A DNA stretch of 64,000 nt from Atherinomorus stipes (Eukaryota; Chordata; Actinopteri; Atheriniformes; Atherinidae), in assembly GCA_023101725.1 (NCBI GenBank), contig JALJCO010003983.1, positions 186,001 to 250,000 of the forward strand, written 5' to 3'. Positions 1 through 13,200 of this stretch are shown piece after piece. Every line of letters begins with the position of its first letter. Within the stretch, counting starts at the first letter, position 1. The notes under the pieces were generated by a model that had not been told where the DNA came from, searched no databases, and was given only the letters and a program-made list of their open reading frames with translations. The translations under genes were made by a program, and so were the position numbers.

Positions 1-3000
1 AAGAAATATGCACTGACTTTGAATTTAACTGCACTTACATTGACCAACATAGCCTTACCTTGTTAGCACTGTGCAGGCTGAAATGCTGGCAGTCATTGGA
101 TTAGTCATTACTAGGCCTGGAACTGTGCTGTTTTTAGCATATTAAGGTTAAAAAAGGATACTCCTGTGTGCAGAGGCACAGTGTTTAATCCACAGAAGCC
201 CTATAGCACATACTTTTACTGTTATCTCTTTCTAAGCGCAGTGCTTTCCTCTTTCTCTGTTCTTAGTGCATGCAAAACAAGGTATTAAGAAAATATTTCC
301 CCTTTTTCTTATTAGGAAGGTGGTGTAGAGGAAATGATTCTACTAGTGCTGCTCAAACTACATTTTGAAATAATTTGTCTTGAAAAGGTCAGGGAATTTT
401 TCAGTGATTTCAAAATGCTTCAACACTGTAGGGAAGATGTATGTTGCATGAACATAAGTATTAAAATACCACTTTGCAGCCTAATCACAAGGATTTCCTC
501 ATCCAGTTGAACCTGCTGCTGCTGTTGTTTTTCACTTGTTCAGCAATAAAAAGCTTAGCCCCCCCACCCCCCACCCCCCATTCAGTTTGTGGCATTGTCC
601 CGCTTTCCCTCTGTCCGTCTGCCTGTCTGTCCCTCTGTCTGTCTCCCTTTCGCGCTTGTGCTCGCTTTTTCCGAACGATGACACTGAGAGACAGCTGTAA
701 CGTGAGACGCCTCTCGATCCTGGCAGGGGCTTCGAAAGCTGAGGCAGAAGGGAGGGAGAGGGCCTTTATCTGAGACTGGGGGCACTGACCTCCCTCATTC
801 CCCATCTCTTTTTCTTTTCCTTTCTCTCTCTGCCTCTGTGTCAGCCAACATACTATATCCTCCCCCACCAACAGAAGCCAAGAAAAAAAAAAGTGTAATG
901 AGAAAACGGCCTCCACATCTCTAAAACTTGATGAATGGATTAGCATGTGCTGTTCCCTTTTTACATCACGGCTTTTCTCCATCGTTAGATAACATTGGAT
1001 AGATGTAACTTAAGTTGCGTTGTCATGGGTGACTTATGTTTGTGATCTGCATGAGGACATGTTTTGTGAGTGTGTGTGTAGACGGAAACATCCACACACC
1101 CGCTGGACTCTAGGCTACGGCTGCTAAATCCTCTGTGAGAGCTCCCGTGTGTAATCCAAACATTTAGAGCTAATTTAAGCATGCAGGCAGCAGCAGCATC
1201 CTTTAAGAAACAAGAGCTCTGCCTCTCAAACCTCCTTTCTGTATGTGTGTGCACATTACGCATGCGTTTGTGTGTGCATGTCTTGTTGTCGCTGGAGGGA
1301 AATGAAAGTACTCAATCACTCACCTGTCAGAGTACTTCAAAATCCGTCCATAACACACTAACAAACACACATACATAGCGCACAAACGTGGACACATATG
1401 TGCATACGCACTCACCCCTGAGGGTTTGACAGGACTGGCCCTTTATTGACTCCCTTGATCAAGGAGACAGCAGATCCATTTAATAGAAGCTCCACACACA
1501 CACATCCACACACACAGGCATTGAAATCAAAGTGAAATCACATCTGCTCTCCACACAGCTCGACTTTATCCTTTTTCCCTTGTATAACTAAGCTGCTCTC
1601 ATCATTTAAAACTGTGGCTTTTTTGTCAGGTGTTGGATTAAACTTTGTGAGCCAATACTAAAAGCATTCATAATGTTTTTCTTTACAGAGTAAGACAACA
1701 GTTTCCTTATCACAGTTTCTATGACATTACCCTGGAACTGCACAGATTTGCCTCTTCACTACATCTTGTGTTATTGCACAGAGTGTAATCATGTCATGAT
1801 ACAAGTCCAGCAGGGGTTACAGACATGTTCTGTTGGCCCTGGCCCTTGCGCTTCCCAGTTGGCCGTATTTTGTACTGAGTGTTTTGGAAGACCAGTTAGC
1901 CAAGAGGGTGCTGGGAAGAGATGTGACAGCTGTGTTGGTCACGGCTTCTCTGACCTTCACACGTCATCCTGATGGATCATCAAGGCTGTAACGATGCGCT
2001 GAACCTGTTGTGTAGTTCTGTGCTAGCCTGATTATCCAGACTGGCGATGATATGCTTCTATATGGCACCGATATTGATATCAAAATGCAACTGAGGACAG
2101 TCGCCACCAAGGCTGTGTTAAATACTTCTCTGAATGAGATTTATCTTGCCAAGAAGAGCATGAAATAAAGGTAGACTGCCTAATGCTGCTATGGGCTCGG
2201 TGCCAGTAAGAGAAAAGTTATCATTACACAAAAAACATACATACATACACAGACAAGAAGAGAAAAAGCCTGGTATTTCTTATATATATATATATATATA
2301 TTCTACCACTCACAAATGGATTGCACTAATGCTCTGAGCTTTTCACCAGTCTCAAAGCGCTTTACTTAACTGTGTGGTGTAACGTGTTCCCTAGAGATGG
2401 CACTAGCTCCATCAAGTCAAGGAAGAAACCATTTAGTGGAATGACAAACATATATTCGCACACACAGCACCGGGAGGCTGGGAGGATTTGAATTGCACTT
2501 AGACAAACGCTTCTCGCACGATTTCTTTATTCCTCCGCTCGCTTCCTTCTTTTGCCCTGATCATACACTTACTCACATCCAAAAGTACTTGCACAGAGAT
2601 TCCATTTTGTCAGCTTTCAGCCCCAGATCATGTAACGATAAAAGATGCTGCCCTGCAGTTAAACACTGCCAGTAAATCACAGGGCAAAGAAAGCTGGGAG
2701 AAGCACTTATTTTTAAGCAGCACGAGAGACCACACTGGGGGTGGGGACGGATGGGATGGGGGGTTGAGACAGATAGAGTAAGAGAGAGAGAGAGAGGGGA
2801 AGAGAGAGCTTCTTTGTGCACTGTGTACTGGTATTGTGTGTGATGAAGAGATGAATCACTGCTATTTAGGGATTGGTTTCCTGCAACTGATTGTGTGACG
2901 ACTCAGTGGCGGACAGACTGTCAAGACTTGCCTGTTTTGTTCTGGGGGCTTCAGGAAAATGTCTGCGGCCAAGTCTCACTAACTCCCTCCCACAGGCACC

Positions 3001-5452
3001 GGTGTGCCAGAGATCAGCAGAGTCAACAGAGACAAACACCTCACTAGTGTCGCTCCTCTAACAAGGCATCAAATATTAAAATGGAAGGGATTTTAGGTCA
3101 ATCAAGATGTATATTTTCAGAGTACACTTGTTTTCCATGCTCTAATACCAACAGAGCTGTTAAAGATGCGCATGTAGCATAGCACAGTCTTTCTTTCCTT
3201 TTTTTCTCTTTCTTTTAAACTTGTGCAGATGTCTGAGAGCTGCTGTACACATCCTAAAAGTAAAGTCAACATCTGTTTGGCTGAGGCAGCAGTGGGGGTA
3301 GATTAGGGAACCCAAACAATTCGGAGAGACGTCAATACAGTTTGGTTGTATGCTGCCCATGTGCAAGCATGCCTGGAGTGTAAAAGCAGGTAATTATAAG
3401 TTTGCAGATGATTCCTGCTTTTTGTTTATTTTCTGCCTTTCAAGTTAATTACATGGAAATTACTAAGTAATGATGGTTATTATTAAAATGACATTTGGAC
3501 TGTTATTTGAAAAGTAATGAATTTATATAACCTCCTTGTGTCACTTGAAAATAGGCTTTATAAATAGCTTTGTCTTACTTTCAGAAACACAATTACATGG
3601 ACCTTTTTTCTTATTAAATTAACGCTAAGGTGAAACCTTTTTGCTTATATGCTTGTTCACAGTTTTCCTATCACATTACTTGCCTTTTAAAGCTTTCTTT
3701 TGCCATGAATATCAACCAATTATTTAATTTTGTCAGTATGTTCTCATGATTACTTTCTACCATTTGTGGTATAAGTAATAAGAAATATCTCAACCGTTTT
3801 GGATTATCAGTAAGAGAAAACATGCTAAATGATTACTAAGGTCATTTAAGAAGATTAGATGATAAAGTAATTGTTAGTTGCAGCCCTGATGCCATTTATG
3901 GATTTATGAGGACTCTTCTGTTGAATGAAAGTACAAGAAATAAGTGTGTTTTCTGATGTTTTATCCATCTGCTATTGATGTAAAACCAGTAAGATCCTCC
4001 AGTGAAATGAGGTTAATAGACTAACAGCCTGATTCTCAGTCGGGGAAATGATGGCAGACAGCATTGGCTTTCTTATCCAGTGTAATTCACCTGCCTCATG
4101 GCTGGCAAATCATTTTCTGTGCTGAAGTCCTATGAGCAGAGATCCTTTAATCATCCACTAATAGGCCTTTATGAAAAAGCTGAAGATGAATTCAGCCTAC
4201 CTGGCTCTCTGTTATCATTGTCACTGAGATGAGTTATCAAAGTGTTTGTGTGTGCCTGCAGCTTGTTCATGTGTGTTTTTCTGCCAGTGTAGATAATGTA
4301 GAGAAGCAATACAGTTTGATCAGTTTAGTTATTATCAACAGAGCCAGTCTAGGTGATTCCTGTTTTGGTGATGAATTGAGCTGTGATGACAGATGTGTGT
4401 TGGATTGTGTGCCACAGACGTCGACATGGCTGGAGGGCATCTGAAAAGACAGAATCACTTAGACTCATGAACTGTAATACATCAATTTCTTTAACCAAGG
4501 CAGTCATTTTAACCAGTGACATTTAGAAAATGACTGAATCTCTACGGAAAATAACATTTTCCTTTTTTAACGATTGTAATATGTGACCACATCAGTGCTA
4601 ATGCAGCATTCACCAGACTCGATTTTGTTGCTGTTGACCAGATGGACGTGTTTACTGACAACAGAACCTTGTTAGATAGCTACCCACACATGCTGTAACA
4701 CAGAGTGTGTCTGTAAATGTCTGCTTCTCTGTGTCAGTGAGAGCTGGTATGAAGAGACCTGATGTTTGCAGATACTACTTAATCATTTCAACTCAAGTTA
4801 TAACTGTCACTCTAAGTGAAAATTGTTTATCAGATATTCATTATGTACAGGACAAAGTTATGATAACACTAATAAAAGTTGGAATATCTGTGCATGTTTG
4901 CTTGCTGTATATACAAAGCAGGGTGGTGTCTGTTATGGTGAGCTGCTTAGATTAATCTCAAGCTGTAAGTGCACGGGAGGGCCTTGGAGACAATGCATGA
5001 GAGATGGGCGTGAGAACGCTGGTAAGGCTTGGTTCTCTGCAAGAACTGTCTTGTGTTTAGGGAAAATATCCTCACACTCAAAGCTCCAATGTCTAGATCC
5101 ATTTCTAACAAACAGGTTTTGCAAGAAAAGGCTCAGGGAGCAAGAGACTTTTTGTGGGTGTGAATATCTTTCTGTGTCAGTGTGTGTGTGTAGCCACAGC
5201 TGTGTTTCAGACATCACTGTATTTTTGGTTTGATGTGTCTGAAAACCGCAAAAACAAAGATGTGTATGTGGAAGTCAGATACAGGTAGTTTTAGGGACTT
5301 TACCCCATTTCAGACCAGCTTTATTACAATAATATTACTGTCCTACTGTCATATGGAATAAAATGTACTGGAGACGCAATATTTTCGTGGCTAAAAATTG
5401 TATATTTAACCTAAACCAGAGTGATCATTTGTCTCTGCTTTTTTTTCTCCAG
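1..5452. other. non-coding region; nothing recognised except simple repeats
   Basis: No exon with homology that I recognise. The ORFs here are short, low in complexity (CT- and GT-rich) or on both strands at once. Minor simple repeats include a TA tract at about 2279-2300 and a GA tract at about 2780-2797. Confidence 0.6.
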
Positions 5453-5495
5453 GTGTTACAGCAGTTATGTCAAAGAGCTGAAGACATCTCTAACA
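5453..5495 (+). other. candidate untranslated 5' exon
   Basis: A 43-base segment bounded by a strong acceptor (tgcttttttttctccag) and a consensus donor (gtgagt). The first baz2b coding exon requires an upstream untranslated exon, and this is the best splice-bounded candidate I found in the preceding 39 kb. It contains a 4-codon upstream ORF starting at 5467 (Met-Ser-Lys-Ser-stop). No transcript evidence is available and it could be a chance pair of splice sites. Confidence 0.4.
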
Positions 5496-7531
5496 GTGAG
5501 TACACGCGCTCCTCTGTTTTGCTCTTTGCTCCTTGCTGTATGTACATCTGTGTGTTACAAAATAGTTGATGCGTGACTTTTTGAAATACATTGTCACACA
5601 CTTCTGCTTTTACTGTTTTTTATGGCACACCAGAACAAACTTGCAGACTCCTCCAGTTTCAGGCCTAATTTGATTTTCATTCATTCAGTGAAAGAGGATG
5701 TTTTTTCTCTTCCCCAATTAAATTTAACAAGAGCCCCTTGAAAAGCAGTTGTTATGATTACATTACAAATTCGGGGTTCATTCAGTGAATCAAGCAATTA
5801 ATTAGATTTCTCCCATTCTAATCAGAATATTTGTATGAAACGCACACGCCTAATAAACATCCTTTGAGTTTGCTATCTGCTCAGACCCAACACTGAGCGT
5901 AAATGGCTGTTAACTGTGTCTGACAGTAGCCTACTTTGAGGTTAGGGTTTTTGGATTTGGTTTAGTAGTTGTTGTGTATTACTATGTGCAGCTTTAATTT
6001 CCTGCTTTTTTCTAAAGCTTTATTTCTTCATTTTTTTTCTCTTCACTGTTTGTGAGAGCAAGCTGTACTCAGGGGTGCGGCTGCGTCCTCAAGGCTTCAC
6101 TTCACACACAGCAAGGTGGCAGTTTATTGTTTCCACACACAGACAATGACTTGCACTTTCTCTCTTGCTTCACTTTAAGGCCCCGCACCTGTGAGTGTGT
6201 CATCAGATCAAATGGGATCTTTTATAAGCAGGTTTTCAGTGAATGCAGAGCTCAGAAATGCTCATTTAGTCCGTGACTGTCTTTTTCAGCCTTGTGTTGC
6301 CAAACCTGATTCTATCTGGTCAAAACCTCACTGCTTCATCTCTCGCTGTGAATGATACATTATATCCCCTGCAGGTTGGTGCAGGCTGCTTGTATCATTT
6401 GTGATAAGTATTGATGAGACCTCTCTTGGGGAATCAATTTTGAAGGGGTGGGTGTAGCCTTGTAGCTCAACCCCCACAGCTGGCTGTTCCTAACTGCTGT
6501 CTTGGCTGCCTGACTCTTCCTTCAGCCCCGTTGAGAACAAGCACAGCGGAGCACAGGGAAAGATGGAGCTCATCCAAACAGCTATGGTGTAATTAGCTGA
6601 CATTTGTTGCTTGGAAGACAAGAGAAGGAAAAAACCAAAGAGCTGCTCAACTCAAACACCCAAAGGAATATGCAAATGTTGAGAGTGAGAGAAAGTGAAA
6701 AAAGATTTGTCTAATGGCACTAAGATATAAGACATTTTGTGTTTGTGTATGTGTGTGTGTGTGGAATTGTGTCTGTTATGAACCTATTGAACTTTATTTG
6801 CGTAGTTGTACCAGTTTTTTCTGTAACCCGAAGGCACAAGCCAGCAGTCTACAGAAAATGCTGTTAAATCTGTTAGGATATGAACGATGCTTCTTTTGCT
6901 AAGAGACAGTATCTATTGCAGAGCATGTCTTATGTCATTCAGCTACATTACCAGGGCATTACACAAGTGAACTACACAATACCCATATGAAGCAGTCATC
7001 CACAACTGGGATGGTTCTCTGTCTCCAGAAAGGTTGTTTTCATGCTTGTACTGTGTTGGTGTGTCTGTTTGTGTGTGCGCATTAAAGAGAAGGCTGTAAT
7101 ACATCTGTACTTAAGCTAAAGGTGCTGTGTGAAGGAGCAGCAATGCTTACGCAGCCCCATCTGCTTGATCCAAGCAGGAAATGCAATGCTTTTTAATGAC
7201 AAAATACTGAGGGGCTGGGATGTGTGCAGAAAAGGGAGGAGTGTGTGTATGTGTCTAAGTGACTGAGGGTGTGAGTGTGAAATAGAGAGGAATAAAGGGA
7301 GAGGGAGGAAGGAGAGAGAAAAACATCTCGAAGGTCAGGAGCAGCGGGCGGCCGTAGGGGAGAGACACGTGAGACAGAGATAGTCTTGCGTCAGCCCCAC
7401 AGCAGTCCGTTCCTTATGTATGTGTGTGTGTGTGTGCGTGTGTGTGTGTCCTGTGGGGCCAGCATTTCCATCTGCATCCTACCGTGTACTACAACAGAGC
7501 AGCATGCCAATGTTTCTGTCATAAGTGTCTA

Positions 7532-7560
7532 TAGATAGATAGATAGATAGATAGATAGAT
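7532..7560. repeat. (ATAG)n / (GATA)n microsatellite
   Basis: About seven perfect tandem copies of the tetranucleotide, read directly. Confidence 0.95.
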
Positions 7561-8030
7561 GCACAAATAGCTTGGAATTACTTGGAAGCAGTCAATCATT
7601 GAGCTATAGATAATTTTTTACATGGTTCTTGTGACAGTGGAAGGGGAAATTACACCTTCTAGCCTGAGGGGAAAGAATTTGTGTCTCACTGCCTGTCACA
7701 AAACCTGAATAGTGTTTCATCAATCCTAGCAACTACTATCATTTTTCAGCTCTTATTCATGAGCCCTCTTTGTTTCTCACAGTGTCTTTTTCCCAGTGCC
7801 CTTTAAACTGGTGCTCTGTGAGATTGGGGAAGTGTTAGAGATAACGCCTAAACATTTAGTACTTTGTACTTGCCTCGGAGCTAAGATTGTTAAAAAGCTA
7901 CTGCGAGATGTCCTCGGGATAGGGAGCAGCGTAGATTCAGCAGAAGCGCTTCAGCATTAGTTTGGGCTTAGCCATCCATGTCTTTTTGTCGCTTTCACTC
8001 TGGCTCATACTCACTTCACTTCCACATAGA

Positions 8031-8068
8031 CACACACACACACACACCCACCCACACACACACACACA
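8031..8068. repeat. (CA)n microsatellite
   Basis: CA dinucleotide tract with one CCCACC interruption. It gives rise to spurious Thr-His ORFs. Confidence 0.9.
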
Positions 8069-10828
8069 AGAAAACACTGACCGTTCCCCTTCTGCCTCCC
8101 TTGGCCCTCACCGTCTCAACAGGGTTCAGTTCTGTAGCCAGACTTTTGATTCACCCCCACTGCCAAACAGCCTCTGCTCTCCTTGTCCCCATGAAGCGCT
8201 GTAGCGTGGGGCGAGGCTGCTCTTTTACAGACCCTTGTACCATGAATCACTGCTTGCACCCAGGGAGCCTCAGTCCACTCAGGGGCTGCCTGCCCAGACC
8301 ATAATGCGCGTGGTCATGAGGGGGCCATTTTGAATGGAGGCCAGACAAAACAGGAGCTAAAGAACCCAAGCTGTGAGCTTTCCCATAGAGGGCAACAACA
8401 GGAGTGATGTGTGTATGTGTGTCTTTTAATGTGTTTGTTGTAACAGAGGCAAGATGTTGGACATACAAAGCTGAGTTTTGAGTGTCGTAATGCAACATAA
8501 TTGTATACCAGTAATTTATGAAACATTAGAAGTAGACCTTTAAACCCCATGCATCGCAAACCTTTTAGCCGCATACAGGGGCGATTGCAATTTGAGCTCC
8601 TTGGACTCGGCCCTAATGTCTGTTTCACTGTTAGGTTTTGAAAACAAGATGAACCAGCCTTTGCCAACACGTCCACTTACCAAGCTACTGATCACATCAG
8701 GCTCACCCTGAGGAAAGTGATTGTTATTTCTCAGCTTCTTATCAAATTCAAAATTGTGCTGATGTCTTGCTGAATGTCATTTTAAAATGTTTGCCTGTAC
8801 ATCAGCAAGCTACTGTTGCCTATGATTTTGTATCTTTCACATGGTTTATTGGGTTTAAAGGTTAAAACTTGTTTGTGTGCGGTTGGATTTTAAATTTGTC
8901 TTTCTTGTTTTTGCTGCTGTTACAGTTGCGTTTTTTCTGTATTTTAAGATTTTAAACCTCACAAAGTGTTAATGCAATAATATTACAACAGGGATTGATT
9001 ATCATTCATAGAACTACTTCTAAACTTCCAAACCTTTGCATACATGCTGTATGTGTTGCTCTTTTATGGAGATTATTATGAAGACCACATGCACCATTTT
9101 TTCTCTTACACACTTGCACTCAACGCCAGCTGTTGTCCTATTAAAGCCTCTGGGTTTATTGGGTCTATTTGCTACATTTATGGCCAAACCACATCTCTTC
9201 AACTGTCTTTATTCCTCGGTCTCTGTCTAAGTCATGGCTGTTGTCTCATGACATCCTCTACAGCTCCCTGCCCCCTACCCCTTCTCCAGATTTGCTTTCT
9301 TCCTCTGTTACTTCAAACACCTACCAAACACACAGTCCACTGCTACAGATGTGGTTTCTGTCTATAAAGTGTGCTTGTGATTGGAAGTAGTTTGTCCCTA
9401 CTGGGTCTGTACATCCCAGGCCAGGTTGTAACCTGGGTACAGCTGCAGTCCAGAGTAGCCATTAGCTGTGCCAGGAGGCCCCCAGCTCCCAGTAAGAGCT
9501 CATTATGGTTTCTGTTCAGTCACACTCCTCCTATGAAACACAGCAGTGTGTCTGGTGAAACTAGCCAGGACACTGAGCCTCAGGGAAACCATTACGATTT
9601 GATTCAAAGAGAGGGGAAGAGACAGAGAGAGAGGTTTCATCGAAAGTGGAGAACGAATACTAAAAATGATATTAATCATTAAACACATCCAGCTTTCCCT
9701 GTACTTTACTGTGAGAGTGTAAGTATCTGTGTTTATTGGATCTGATTTGCTCTTTGTTCAGTATGTGTACAAGTGTGTGTGCGCTCTCTGAGGCCCAGTT
9801 CAGCTGTCTGGTCTGGTGTGCAGATGGCTGAGTTGGGGCCTATGAATGAAATACCCTTTTTCTTTTCCTCTGTCTTTATCTTTCCTCTCTTTTTTTCCTT
9901 TCTTATCCCTCACTTCCCTTTCCTTGTTTTACCTCTCATTTCCCCTCCACTCTCCCCTTTTCTGCTAAGTTTCATTTACCAGTTACATCCCTGGCTGCCT
10001 CTTCTCTTTCATCACTGCATCTGCTGAGGGCCATCTTGGGCAGAGGAGAGTTTTCCACCACTCTATTTTCTCTCTCCCTCCTTCTTTATGCGCCTCTCAG
10101 GGCTCAGTGCGGCAGCTATATGCGGTGGCTTTGGAATGAAATGTCTCTTAACCGAGCCATGTGCCCCGGAGCTACGGTAATTGCAGGTGAAATTCAGCTT
10201 CCTCTTTAAAATGCCATCTCTCATTTCCAGTTACCGGCCCCCTCCGTATCTCTCCCTCTCTTTCTCTACCTCCCCACAACTCCCCCCTCTCTCCTGCTCC
10301 TCTCTCCCTCTGGCTGTCTTTCTGAGGCGTGTGAATCCCTCAGCCCCTGTCGCGTCTCTCTGCCCCAACAGACACTCCCACAATGCACAGCGCTGATGGT
10401 TGCACAGTGATATCAGCCATGCAGAGGGAAGGGAGGGCCGCTGCCTAGACACACTCAGTATGTGTGTATATGTGTGTGAAAGAGCAAAGACACTATGTGT
10501 GACAGAAACTGAAAGTGTGTGTTTGTTTGCCAATGGGAGAGAATGAGGATATACATCTGTGTGTATACAGAAGAAGTAGTAATGTGTGCTGTTGTGCGTT
10601 TAGGTGTGTGTGTAGCATCAGCAAGGCGTGAGCTGTGTAGAGGTGACATCAAGGTGAACGCGGCGTGCAGAACGCTCTGCCGACTCGGGAGGCAGCAAAT
10701 GGCTCTGTGGCAGATGGAGTCTTTGTCAGGGAAGAAAAATGGCAGCTCAAGAGCGTCAGAGACACCCCCCTCCCCCCACCCCCAACCAAACACACAGTTA
10801 CACACATTTAAACACACTCTCATTATGT

Positions 10829-10836
10829 GATATATG

Positions 10837-10911
<75 letters not shown>

Positions 10912-10925
10912 GTACATATATGTAT
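10829..10925. repeat. (TA)n microsatellite
   Basis: Nearly uninterrupted TA dinucleotides of about 90 bp with a few TG variants at the ends. It produces spurious Tyr-Ile ORFs. Confidence 0.95.
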
Positions 10926-11033
10926 AAAATGCTCTACTTTCTATCATTCCTTTTTATGGACAGTTGTTTGCACACAAACTTCCATAGATGCAATACATGC
11001 TTATACACACAGGCAAATGTACATTCACATATT

Positions 11034-11037
11034 GACC

Positions 11038-11090
<53 letters not shown>
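11034..11090. repeat. poly(C) tract joined to (CA)n microsatellite
   Basis: About 20 cytosines run directly into about 18 CA units. It is the source of false Pro- and His/Thr-rich ORFs on one strand and a Cys/Val run on the other. Confidence 0.95.
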
Positions 11091-11092
<2 letters not shown>

Positions 11093-13179
11093 CCTCCCCT
11101 CCTTAGTGAGCTGGGCTGGCGGGCGGTGACCTTCCCCTGCTCAGAGGGTTCCCTGGCTGTTTGATCAATTATCCTTCTCCCATTGTTTACCAGGAAGCTG
11201 GAGTAGAGAGGAGAGAAGAGAAGGCTCAAAATGGCCACTGTCAGGTGGAGGGATCCATTTCCCTGCCAGCGTGGGGGTGGGGGTTATAGAGGAGAGAGGG
11301 AGAGACAGGAAGACCAAAGCTTTAAAGTGTGCTTAGAGAGAAGGGAGGAGCATGATTCCCTGGCAGTTGTGATGATGTGACATTATACTGAAGGTACGCT
11401 CTGACAGCAGTTAACATTTGTAATGCTGACATCATCTGTTTAAAAGGCAGCTGTTAGATCTTAAAAGTTTGAGCAATCACACATCAGCTATCCGTGTAAA
11501 AATTCCGAAAGAGTATGTTTTCTTTTTTCCTCTTAAGCCACAAATCAGTGCCGGCGTATTTAAGAAATCTAATGTCATGTCCACGCGATGCTGCATACAC
11601 GCACGCATGTATGCATAATGCCACATTACTGCAGGTACACTTCCTATTTTTAGCGTGAAGGGGGGGTGGGGGGTGCATACTCTAAAGGTCAGGTGGCAGA
11701 GAGAAAAAAGCGAGTGGGAACAAATGATGCACTAAGCGAATGACACTCTGAGGTCCTGCTTTAATATGTATGTATCTCAGGTTGATGGCTGATTTCATTA
11801 GCGCTTCTCATTGTTATGCATAGATTGTCCTCCTGCAGCAAAATGAATATTGTATTCACACGCGTGCACACACACTCCTATACACACACACAACAACTGC
11901 AATTTTCAGGGAATACTGTACGTCTGATTCTTGTGGAGGACTTGAAGAAAAGGTTGATGTTTCCACAGGCTGTTATCTGCGTTGGCTATAATTAAAACAA
12001 TTTACAGAGCTGTCATTTTCACTGAGGCTTTGGCACTGCTGTGGACAATTGCTGTCAGGTAGTTGTGATTATTTAAAGTCCTTGTTGATAGTGGAGAGAA
12101 TAATTTTCGAAGTCTTTGTTTGAATGACTAAAGTAGATGAAGTAATTTTGGACGTGAGGGTTAAGATAGCATCAGTTAATTTACTTAAATGTTTGTGAAT
12201 AATATGTTTGTTGCTCTTAAGACTCATCCTTGCACACAGACCTACGGTGAGTGTATGAAAATGCCTCACCGCCCCTTTGTAATCCTCCAAGATGACTATG
12301 TTTCAGCTGGAATTCCAGTCCTTAGTGGGGCATGAGCAAATGTTCTGTACAAGATATTAATAGCCATTGTGGGCGGAAAAGGAAAAAAGCGTCTGCATTT
12401 TTCCATATGTTTTGTAAGGAAGCAGTCCAGATGGATTATCTCTTGGTCTGGAGCTTTCTGTTGCCTCAACTAGCTCAAATCCAAGTTGTTTTACTTGCCA
12501 GAAAGACGCGCAAACAGACACACACACACACTCACACTCACTTCGCACACCCATGTGCTCCCTCTCCTCCTGTCTGAAGTACAACAAGCTATTACTGATT
12601 AACATGTCTAAAGTCAGCCAGTTAAAAATGTCAGTCTAGTTCTTTTTTCATCTTTCTCTTATGTGAAACACGGATGATGTGACGTGCTTTCTTCCTAACA
12701 TACCTCCCGTGCCTCTCAGTCACAGAGATATGTTTGTCGCCTTCCTATTTGTTGCCTGAGAAACCATGTTGGCTTGTCTTCTCACATTTCACACTTGGCT
12801 TCATCTCCTTAACCCCCAATGCACGGCCTGGATCGGCTGCCTGACCTCTTGAGTCATGGATGTTAGAGTCTTTGGCATCACAAGGGCCAGAGTTAGGCTT
12901 TATTTTGTCCAGTGATTGTAAACATGGATGTGAGCGAATTTTTATGGATTGAAGATCTTTTAAAAAAAGGAGAAAAAAAAACTCCAGTGATATTGCTGGC
13001 AAACACTTTGCCCTGCTTTCGTTACAGATGTTGTCAGTCCAACGTGATTTTATACTTGTCAGCTTCACACACTATAGTATTTTAAGATCAAGTATTTAGA
13101 TACAGACATTCTCTCTAGATCTTGTACCTTTCAATGCAGAAGGAAACAGCAAATCACCTACAGTCACCTGAGTGCACAG

Positions 13180-13200
13180 ACACACACACACACACACACA
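13180..13200. repeat. (CA)n microsatellite
   Basis: About ten CA units, read directly. Confidence 0.85.

Noticed and set aside
485..982. 165-codon minus-strand ORF
   Set aside because: It overlaps an opposite-strand ORF across CT/C-rich simple sequence. It shows no recognisable domain and no plausible splice or promoter context.
10739..11129. ORFs rich in Tyr-Ile and Thr-His
   Set aside because: They are translations of the (TA)n and (CA)n microsatellites.
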